DNA from: Perilla frutescens
Lineage: Eukaryota > Streptophyta > Magnoliopsida > Lamiales > Lamiaceae
Reading direction: 5' to 3'
NCBI GenBank assembly: GCA_026008535.1
Contig: BRKX01000009.1
Coordinates: 34,857,001 to 34,921,000, forward strand
Length of the DNA: 64,000 bases
The first letter of the stretch is position 1, and the number at the start of each line of letters is the position of its first letter. This document shows positions 35,274 through 43,938 of this stretch, piece by piece. Position numbers and translations under genes: made by a program. The notes under the pieces are model-generated. The model saw only the letters and a list, made by a program, of their open reading frames with translations. It was not told where the DNA came from and ran no database searches.

Positions 35274-35842
35274 TCAAATCAGTTTAAAGGTGACATCATC
35301 AGTTTAGCAGGAAACTAACACCTCGAGCTCAAGTTCCCTCATCAGCTGCTTGATTAATCCTCCTTGATAAGCTTCTCTACTCTCTATTCCTCAAGCTTAT
35401 TTTTGAAGAAGTTATCGTTAACATTTGAAAATAAGCTTACTGTTCATCTGAGTTTCCATTTAAATCTCTATGTTAAGCATTAAAGTATAAAGAGATGAAT
35501 TTTCTAAGGGATATAAATAGCAAATCTTCTGGCAAAATATTTTGCTATTTATGGAAACTACCCAGATTTTCAAACCCTCAGATCTCAGTCACTTGATCAA
35601 AAAGCAAAAGTCCAGGTGGACGGCTGAGATGCATGCATCATTTAATCAGCTAAGTTTCTATCAAATCAGATAGCTGATCAACCAGTAGCACTCGATTGCT
35701 ATGGTTAATTGCATGCAAAATCACTGCTTTATAAGCAGCGGAGAAGTTGAATGAAAAATAGAACTCATAACACATTCTTTCTCCTTGTCTTCTCTTACTT
35801 ATCCAAAGCTCCCTCTTGCTCATATCATCTGTCATCGTAAAA
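35274..35842 (+). promoter_or_regulatory. Leader and promoter candidate of accessory gene 3, with conserved hairpin
   Basis: TATAAATA at 35512-35519 overlaps a hairpin with arms AAATAGCAAA (35515-35524) and TTTGCTATTT (35541-35550). The same box and hairpin occur in the related minus-strand fragment at 45457-45496, though the loop differs. A second TATA-like word, TTTATAAGC, is at 35728, 115 bases before the ATG. Roles are inferred. Confidence 0.5.
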
Positions 35843-37719
35843 ATGGCTTCTCCATTTCACTCGATGAACATCAAGCTTCTCATAAAGAAGCTCCAAAAGG
35901 ATAAGTACATTGACCGAGAGTTTCTTTGAGCTCGTTTAGGTCCGGAGAAGACTAGCATAATCTTTCACTTGCTGAAGACATGCGAGCTCTTGTCTTTAAT
36001 GACAACTCGGCCTAAGAGGAGACATCTCTCGCTCGTAGCTGAGTTCTACTACAATGTGAAGATCACGGGACACAACATAATGTCTGTTGTCCACAATCAG
36101 GTTATCATCATCAATAAAGATGTGTTAACTGATTTGTTTCAGTTTCCCAATAAAGGCCAGAAGGTGCATGAACTCACACTCCCTTCCAAGTTAGAGTTGT
36201 GGAATGGCTGGAAGCTTCCACACGTCGATCATCAAGACTTTTCAAATAATTTGAAAGATAGTCTCCCTGCAACAATGGTCCAGATCATGGACATTGTGAT
36301 GCATATTCTGCTCAGCAGCATCACAAATGCGCAGTTCAACGACAACACCGCTCATTTCATGGTCGTCATATATTATGGATGCAAGATTGATTATGCATCA
36401 TTTATATTGGCTCAGCTTCATATGCATGTGAAGCGTGCGGAGATCGATCTAATCTCTAGCACATTCAAAGCCAAGTTAGGATTTGCCAATCGACTCAGTC
36501 ACATCATCAAGGAGCAACTTGAAACAGTTCCTGGTGGATTCTACCTCACCAGAAGAGATCTCCTTCCTACAGTTTACATTCACTACAAATATCGTGAAGT
36601 TACTGGTCACCCTAGAAAGTCGAGACTTCAGCTGATGGAGGACCATAGCCCAACCAGAGGAAAGCAACCACTCATTTATGCTGAAACTCCAGCTGATGCA
36701 GATCAGTCTTCGACTGACAATGACTCTTTCACTTATACAAGTGATTAGTCAACTGCACCTGCAACCAGCAAGCTTTCCTACATCACTGACCTAGAAATTT
36801 TGGAAGAAGGCTTCAATACAAGCTTTGACCAACAGCTGAAGAACTGTTTTGGTCAAATCGGGGATCTCAAACCTTTTCTCTTCGAACATCTTCGAAGATA
36901 TCTCCAATATCATTTATGGAGATTTCAAGTAGATGATGCCTCCATGCTGCATATGGCAGACAAGCGAGGCTACTCATATTAGATTGAAGAAGGACAATGG
37001 AGCAGGAGCTGGATGAACTATCCGCTCAGTACATCTCCATCTATCTCAAAAATCATGGATTCCATGATTAAGAGGTTTCAAACCTCAGTGCCTCATGATG
37101 CACTCCTTCTCAACCATGAGCCCTCTAACTCATTCACAACTCCTCTTCAATAGGATGCACTCATCACCATCCCGGACTAGCCACTTCTCGAACTCGCATC
37201 AGCCTCTTCTACCAGGCAAGATCCCTTCTCTCTACCTGATCTTGACCAACTGATGTCGATTAAGGAGTCTTACGCATGGATGTTCGCTCTTATGCCTGCA
37301 CTCCAAGCTCCCCATATCACCGACAACTTGCTGGCCACTTCTTTCTCTATTCTGCCACAGTTGTCACTGCCGAACATGACTTCCATCAACTCGTCCTTTT
37401 CAATGATGCCAAAAAGAGAGAAGAGTATGCTGATAATGGAAAAACATGTGGAAAAGCACATGATGGAAACTGGCAAGGTGATCTAACTTTTTAGGATGAG
37501 ATCCAAAGAGAGGTACAACTTTAAGGGGAAGCTACCTTTCAGGGGGAAGCTACTTGTGCTTGGGAAGTCCAATTTGAGCAATGGAAAGCTCAAAACTACT
37601 TTTGGACTTGGGAGAATGCCCAGCTGGAGCTACAACAAGAATGGGGAGTATACCAGGCATCTTTTCTTGCAAGTATGAAAGAGAAGAATCGAGCAAAAGA
37701 AGAAGGAACTGAGTGGTGA
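35843..37719 (+). pseudogene. Accessory gene 3 of the large copia element
   Basis: From the ATG at 35843 (MASPFHSMNIKLLIKKLQKD) one frame is maintained to about 37486 and is interrupted only by about five in-frame stops (for example after REFL near 35929, at 36748 and 36982). The region 35969-36748 is fully open (259 codons). Domain 1: LVAEFYYNVKITGHNIMSVV, LFQFPNKGQKVHEL, and GCKIDYASFILAQLHMHVKR. Domain 2 is divergent but recognisable: HLWRF, DKRGYSY, EEGQWSRSW near 36920-37010. After a frameshift near 37490 an alternative frame gives a Glu/Gln/Trp-rich helix ending at the TGA at 37717. It is the best preserved of the three paralogues. Function unknown. Confidence 0.75.
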
Positions 37720-38327
37720 CCAGTTTCAACTGAAGAAGGAAGTTAAAAATATCAGTTCTTGATATTCTCTCTACGTTACTTCCTTACATTTCTTCATCTT
37801 ATTTGCTCAATCAGTTTCTAAACATGCTCTTTGTTAATCATACAAATACATTCTAATCATGCTGATATGTCTTTCTGAATAAGCTTAAGGCTTTCCATGT
37901 GCTCTGATAAATGAACAAAATCTGTATGATAGTCAGACGAATTGAGCTATTTTAGAACTGAAACATTTAAAGCTTTTCAAGCTGCACAAACGAGTATCAA
38001 AATATCTTAAGGCCATTTAAGCTGCAGCTTCTGTCAGCAAAAACCCTGATGCTTGAAAGATAAAACTCGTTAAGCTCAAATGTTATTTATTTTTCAAAGC
38101 TCTGATACTCATCTAATTGTCAATGCTCTGATAATCATATCAAAACTCTGATACTCATGAATGTTAAACTGATAGATTTTAGAAACTACAAGCATCTAAG
38201 ACTGTTCTTAGGAACATGGTCTGATATCAACTCTGATAACAAAAACTGGTACAAGCTTAGATGCTCATTCATGAAAGATAACCTCATGCAGTTTTCCATC
38301 ATCAAACCAACTGGCTTTTACATCATC
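37720..38327 (+). other. 3' untranslated region with repeated anti-PBS words
   Basis: No ORF of note. The word CTCTGATA occurs five times (37902, 38100, 38126, 38146, 38231). The copy at 38099-38108, GCTCTGATAC, is the exact complement of ten of the twelve PBS bases (16755-16764). A link between the RNA ends is possible. Confidence 0.55.
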
Positions 38328-38341
38328 AAAAAGGGGGAAAT
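38328..38341 (+). other. Polypurine tract of the large copia element
   Basis: AAAAAGGGGGAAAT directly abuts TGTAGG, the start of the 3' LTR. It would prime plus-strand DNA synthesis. Confidence 0.85.
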
Positions 38342-39332
38342 TGTAGGAAAAATTGTTGGGAAAAACTATCATTATAGCCCAACTAATGGTTTTGATGAAA
38401 TGTCAAAAAATGTGTGATGATTTAATGAAAAACTGCAGGTTATGTAAAATTGGAAATCAGGGGTAATGACCAAGTAAGACTTCAGACATCAGTCTAGCTG
38501 AAACGAGAGACAGCTATTTTGAAGCATGGTCAACCAGCTTAAAAGGATGCCTCAATCAGGCCATTTAGAGTCAACTCTTCAAAGTTTAAGAAAAGCTATA
38601 AGGGGAAGAGAACTTTGGAGACTGGTCGACATCCATAGATGAGTAACCATCAGTCTAGCTGAAAGCCAAGAAAGACTGATGAGATCAGAGCCAACTTGAA
38701 AGCTGTAACTGAACTGATCAAAGATCAGTCAGTCATAAAGACCCAACCCTAAACTGATCAAAGATCAGTTAGCTGGAAGAAAAGCTCTAAAAGCTTTGAG
38801 CCTATACTGAACTGACCTAAGATCAGTTCAAGGAGAGAAAAGCTCAAACAAGCAGCCGACTGGTAGTCCAGAACTGAAAGCTTTTCAAGCTAAGCTACGA
38901 AGGCAGCCATATTGGATCATCCCAAGATAGAAGCTAAAGGCAGCTGAGGAACTGCCAACTGGACAATCTCAGAGCTGAAAGCCGAGACAGCTGAGAGTCC
39001 ATCAGCTGAATATCCAAAACTGATAGCCAAAATACATGCTCTCTCTGACAAGCAGTCAATGAAGATCTTGACAGGAAATCTTTGAAATATCCTGATGATC
39101 TTAGAGCAGAAGTTATTAAAGTCAAACGGCTAGCACATTAAAAGCTTCAAACGGCTACAGGTATTAAAATACCGCCGGTGAATTCTACATATTCACCAAT
39201 CACAACGGTCAAAAGATCACTCATCTATATAAATAGAGTGAACTCAATTTTGGCCAAGACTTTTTGAAGACTTTCGCTAAGACTTTTTGCAAAACTAACT
39301 TTGCTATTTTGCATACATTGAGCTATCTTTCT
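38342..39332 (+). repeat. Truncated 3' LTR of the large copia element
   Basis: It matches 14955-15930 of the 5' LTR, including the three dyads and the TATA-like box near 39226. Homology stops at about 39332, after the TTTGCATACATTGAGC word, so R/U5 and the right TSD are lost. Confidence 0.9.
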
Positions 39333-40255
39333 ATAATACCCTAACCTCTTACTACTTATGGGTAAATATAGTTAATTATTTTAAGCTAGTTATATGTTAT
39401 TCGTATTTTCACAATTATGTGATATTTATTTAAATAGGTGTTTTATATGATTTTATTAGAAGTATTATATTTATATTGTGATATAAAGAATTTTCTTGCA
39501 AAGATAGCTACTAGACTTTCAATTGTTAATTAGTCACAAAATTAATTTGCAAATAAATATAATACAAACTGTATAGGTAATTTATTAGAAATATCTATTG
39601 AGGTCATACAATATAATTATCAATCAATTATTAATTTCAAAGTGTTAGGTTGTTAACTAGATTGAATTATAAACACATAGTTTTGTTAGTTTTGGAGTTG
39701 TTGGTATATGAAGATTTTTATATATATGTGTGTACAATCGTGTGTGTGTGTGTATAGTTGATAGTATTTTTAATGTTATGTTTCATGAGAGGGCATAAAT
39801 TTAGATTATAGTAGGATTTATATAAAATAAAATATAGCAAATAGAAGAAAAATATGTTTAGAGAAATTAATATTTCATGGGACAAAATGGTAATTATGTA
39901 TAACTTATGTATATATATTTCCATGTGGAATGAAGGATGGAAGCTTGGTATGTCCATTTTAAGATAAGGATCACACACAACACATAATTATATATATGTG
40001 TGCTTAAAGCTAAGGATAAGTTTAATTCTTGTATATTAAATACATGATATATTTGAACAAATCTTTCTTTGTCTCCACGTAATGGACATGTGGTGTGTGA
40101 TGGAAAATACTCGAATGGGATGCAAGATCAAGTGGCAAAAACCATGTATATAAGCTAATAGAAATGAAAATCAATAAGAAAATAAAATAAGTTAAGAAAA
40201 TGGTATCAAATGAGGTGGTGGAACTACAATATATAAAGGGATCGAATCCTGTTCT
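39333..40255. other. AT-rich intergenic DNA
   Basis: No gene, RNA or bounded repeat is supported between the broken LTR and the chloroplast-derived segment. A short GT-rich tract lies near 39727-39755. Confidence 0.6.
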
Positions 40256-40260
40256 CAAAA

Positions 40261-40812
40261 TCAAAAAACTTCAATTGGTACGCGCAAGAACTAGGCCAAT
40301 TCCGCGGCTTTTTGTTCAATTTCTCTTGGAGTCAAATTCTCATCAGTACAGGTTAACGAAATAGCCCCCGGCCTCTGATATCCATATAAAGGACACGACG
40401 AGCATAAACACCCTCTTTAACGTCTATTCAAACGGATTGAATATCTTTTATATGGAATCGGAGGAATATGCGATGATTTTTTCCAGGAAATCCCCAATGA
40501 AAAATACACACTATCTCTTCCTTTCTATCGAATAGATCATAACCACTATCTACATTCCAGGAAATTGTGCACCACAAATATGAACTAATAAAGAGACCTG
40601 CGATTCCATAGAAAGACATCACGATCCCCTATGGAAAAAAATGATTTGCTGAGACGGAACAAAAGATATCAAATTTCTACCAAGAAAACTGAAAGTTCCA
40701 ACCAACAAGAATCCTAATGAACCTAAAAAAACGATAAGTGCCCAGTAAAATTACTTAGTTTTCGAGACCCCGTTATAAGTTCTATCTATATATGTTCTGA
40801 TCGCCAACTCAT
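40261..40812 (-). pseudogene. ycf4: Plastid ycf4 copy (photosystem I assembly protein)
   Basis: Read on the minus strand from ATG at 40812 to the TGA at 40261. Recognised stretches include MSWRSEHI, FYGIAGLFISSYLWCTISWN, DRKEEIVCIFHWGFPGKN and the end FLRVPIEVF. The length is 552 bp, about one codon less than the usual 184-residue gene. Stops replace Trp near the N-terminus (HI*IEL) and a Tyr near the end, and frame changes occur near 40630-40700. In plastids, Ycf4 is a thylakoid protein that helps assemble photosystem I. This copy cannot encode it. Confidence 0.93.
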
Positions 40813-41255
40813 ACTTCATCCCATTGCATTTTATTGAAATTGAGAGAATACCCCAAATGATTTTGACTTTACTTTTTTTGTTTCGGAATGCACTTTCATC
40901 AACTAGCACTAGTTTGATGTGAACTAGCACTAGTTTAATGGGAACTTTTAGGAGTAATTCATCAAATTGTTTAGATCTAAAATAATAATATACCCCTCAT
41001 ATGATCCCAATATACATATTGATATACATATAGATCCACCAACTTTACAGTTTAGGCATCCAGCGATCCTAATCAATTTGAAACTGGCTAGAATTCAGTT
41101 ACATATAGATCATTTTCTGCAGGCATAAGAGCTTTTTCCTTTGTGTTCGGTGGAAATAACATGTTCTACCATATTTTCTTTTCCGAAATAAATATCTGTG
41201 TTATGCTACAAGTCTAAGTTTAAAAACAAACGAATGAGATTGGGTCCCCTCAGAT

Positions 41256-41366
41256 CTAAACAATCTTGTTTTTTTGAACATGAAGAAATAAAGAAGCCAT
41301 TGCAATTGCCGGAAATACTAAGCCTACTAAAGACACAAAAATAGAGGGAAAATTGAAAGTTATCAT
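41256..41366 (-). pseudogene. psaI: Plastid psaI copy (photosystem I subunit VIII), frame intact
   Basis: Minus strand, ATG at 41366 to TAG at 41256, 36 residues: MITFNFPSIFVSLVGLVFPA, then IAMASLFLHVQKNKIV. This is the full length of the plastid protein, with its single hydrophobic membrane helix. The frame is open, but plastid promoter and transit signals would not work in the nucleus, so it is treated as non-functional. Confidence 0.9.
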
Positions 41367-41390
41367 AAAATGGAGGGGACCAACAATCCA

Positions 41391-42508
41391 CATTATCCAT
41401 ATCATGTTTTCAAACTTAAAAAGGCATTATATGGTTTGAAACAAGCTCCTAGAACATGGTATGAGAGACTGGTTTCATACCTGGTTAGCAAATGATACAA
41501 TAGAGAAGGAGATGATAGAACACTATTCATCTGAAAGGACAAATCACAAGTAATTGTGGTTCAAGTATATGTTGATGATATAGTATTTGGCTCAGTGTCC
41601 AATAAGAAGATCAAGGAATTTATCAGGGATATGGAAACCGAGTTTGAGATGAGCTTGGTTGAAGACCTGAAGTATTTTCTTGGACTTCAGATAAAGCAAT
41701 CAGAAGAAGATATCTTCATTTCTCAGACTAAGTATGCAGGGAACTTAATTAAGAAGTTTGATCTAGAGAATTCTAAACATAAAAGAATTCCTATCAACAC
41801 CTCTGTTAAGATTGGAAAGGATGATACACGAAAAGAAGTAGATCAAACATTATACAGAAGCATGATTGGAAGTCTTCGCTACCTTACTGCAAGTAGACTT
41901 GAAATATCCTACAGTGTGGGTGTTTGTACAAGATATCAATCATGTCCTAAAGAAAGTCACTTGAAGGCAGTCAAGAACATCATCAAATAAGTCAGTGGAA
42001 CTGCTGAATATGGATTATGGTACACATTAGACACAAATTCAAGTCTTATTGCCTACTGTGATGCTGATTGGGCAGGATCTCCAGATGATAGAAAAAGCAC
42101 ATCAGGTTCTTGTTTCTTTTTAGGAAATGATATTGTTTCCTGGTTCAGCAAGAAGCAGAACAACATATCATTATCAACCGCAAAAGCTGAATACATAACA
42201 GCTAGAAGCAGCTCAACACAAATAATTTGGATGATGCAGATTATGAAGGATATGAAGTTGCTCATGATACAACTATTCTGTATTGTGACAACATGAGTGC
42301 TATCAATATATCAAAGAATTATGTTCAACATTCAAGTACAAAATATATTGATATTCGATATCACTTCATTAGGGAGCTAATCGAAGAAGAAGTTCTAAGG
42401 ATAGAACATGTGAAAATAGAAGTTCAACTTGCTGATTTATCCACCAAGAGATTAGATGCTGCTCGATTTGAGAAATTGAGAGCATTTTTTAGTGTTTACT
42501 TGACTTAG
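41391..42508 (+). pseudogene. Copia pol fragment (RT-RNase H) of a third element
   Basis: It starts inside RT at HVFKLKKALYGLKQAPRTWY, then VQVYVDDIVFGS (near 41560), FLGLQIKQ, LYRSMIGSLRYLTASR, and RNase H with YCDADWAG, STAKAEY and YCDNMSA, ending at 42508. Frame changes near 41500 and 42200 and a few stops break it. The RT sequence is of the Sirevirus type and close to that of the large element. Everything upstream of the RT palm is missing, replaced by plastid DNA. Confidence 0.9.
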
Positions 42509-42889
42509 TAAATCAAGAGAAGAGGTATGAGTGTGTTTATTTCACACTCCGCAGGATAGAACCATTCCTGCAAGAAGGGTCTGAACATTCCTATAAATGT
42601 TCATCATCATGTACATGAACAATCTTCAAAAATTTTATGTACATCTTTATCAACGGCTAGTTCTGACTCACAAATGTCATTTCTGATTTTTTTAGGATTT
42701 CTCTCCAAATTCTCAATCTAATGAATACCTGAGATCACTTCTTGAATGGAGTACTCTCTTATATATACGTATAGCCTTTTAGAGATATCACTCAGTCATT
42801 CCATGTTTTATTTTCTAATATTGCATATTCTTCTTCTTTCTTCCATTGCCCCCTTTGATCTATCAAGAAATACTTTCTGTTCTATTCAA

Positions 42890-43938
42890 TGACACCTAAA
42901 AGAAAACTTGTTCATTCCAAAAAGGTTGTCAAGCTCAGAATGAGATATGGAAAGGTTACATATTCCAAACCTCAGGATCAGTTCTATGAAGAGAGTGAGT
43001 TTGATAGACAAGTTCGTAGAGAATCTTCATACAAGAAACCCGTTTAAAGAGAACTTCATGATGATTCCTCTAGCAAGGATACTAAAGAGTTGATAGAAAA
43101 ATTCCGTGAAGAAGAAGAAGACATGGAGGAAGAAGAACCTGAAGCCACATCTTCTATAAAGAAGACAAAAACTCAAAATCTTTCACTCCATGATCTGTTG
43201 AAGTAAGTAGAAAGCTCATACAATGTAAATAAGAAAGTTGCAGCAAAGAAGGTAAGAATAAAGGGTTCAGCAGTCAAGAAACCAAAGAAGACTGCAACAT
43301 CTTCAGCCAAGAAGATCATCACAATACCTATTACTCAAGCTCTTCAAAAAGAGAAGGGACCTGCTATTCATGAGAGTGTTGTGCCTAAAGATGTACTTGT
43401 ACACGAAGAGGTACATGTTGCAGAACAAAGTGCTACTGAGAAGACTACACCAGAAAAATCTATATCTGAGAAGCCTACATCAGAACAACTAGTTACTACA
43501 AAAGGTGGTGATGCTTCAGAGAAGGATGATATTCCTCTGAGCACTAGGATGAAGGTCCTAGCAGCTGTCAAAGAGAAGAAGAAGGTCATCAAATGACCTC
43601 TGATTGCTGATCCAGATGAGGAAGCTGAAGCAAAAAGCTCTTCCTTAGAGTCTGCTAAAAAGACTCATGTTCCATCTTAAGAAAATATATTGACATCTGC
43701 ATAATATGAGGTTGATCTGTTTTCTGCTAGATCAGCTATGAAGAAGAAGACCCCCAGAAAGAAGTCTTCTATGAAAGTGGTAAAGATCATCCCAGGAACT
43801 CTTGTGATAAGAAATAGAGCCTCGGCCACTTCACCATCCATAGTACCAACTCAAAAGAAGAGGAAAGCTATCATAAGTATCGGCCCATCAAAGAAGACCA
43901 AGAAGTTTGTCCATCCCAAGCATGTACCTGAAGATATT
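42890..43938 (+). pseudogene. Accessory ORF of the third copia element, 5' half
   Basis: It opens MTPKRKLVHSKKVVKLRMRY near 42890 and continues as a highly basic, low-complexity protein with Glu-rich and Lys-rich stretches (KKTPRKKSSMKVVK, SKKTKKFVHPKHV). Several stops interrupt it. At 43938 it is cut by the minus-strand LTR. Downstream continuation is at 46250-47570. Location after pol parallels the accessory genes of the large element. Confidence 0.7.

Larger units (their letters stand above)
14955..39332 (+). mobile_element. Large Ty1/copia (Sirevirus-like) element with accessory genes
   Basis: Components in order: 5' LTR 14955-16750, PBS 16753-16764, gag, protease-integrase-RT-RNase H to 22598, spacer, three paralogous accessory genes (30383-37719), polypurine tract, and a truncated 3' LTR from 38342. 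Removing the nested gypsy insertion (6936 bp plus TSD) leaves about 17.4 kb. A long LTR, extra ORF region after pol, coiled-coil gag and the RT type (YVDDIIF, FLGLQVKQ) resemble the Sirevirus lineage. Lineage assignment is by eye. The right end of the 3' LTR and the second TSD are lost. Confidence 0.85.
40256..41384 (-). other. Nuclear insertion of chloroplast DNA (psaI-ycf4 region)
   Basis: Two chloroplast genes are recognised in their usual order and orientation, psaI then ycf4, both on the minus strand, with the intergenic DNA between them. Known: plastid gene order is accD-psaI-ycf4-cemA-petA. Stops and a small deletion in ycf4 show that it is a nuclear fossil and not plastid DNA. It ends abruptly where a copia RT fragment starts (41391). 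Confidence 0.93.

Noticed and set aside
36476..36667. Minus-strand ORF in accessory gene 3
   Set aside because: Shadow of the better supported plus-strand frame.
30383..37719. Accessory genes as a viral envelope gene
   Set aside because: No signal peptide or clear transmembrane segment was seen, and the C-termini look like nuclear signals. The envelope label for such ORFs rests on position only.
39718..40264. Two minus-strand ORFs (39718-39978 and 40022-40264)
   Set aside because: Hydrophobic, AT-driven translations with GT repeats and no recognisable motif.
41256..41366. Working psaI gene
   Set aside because: The frame is open, but it lies in a nuclear transposon tangle with a broken ycf4 beside it, so it is a plastid DNA insertion.
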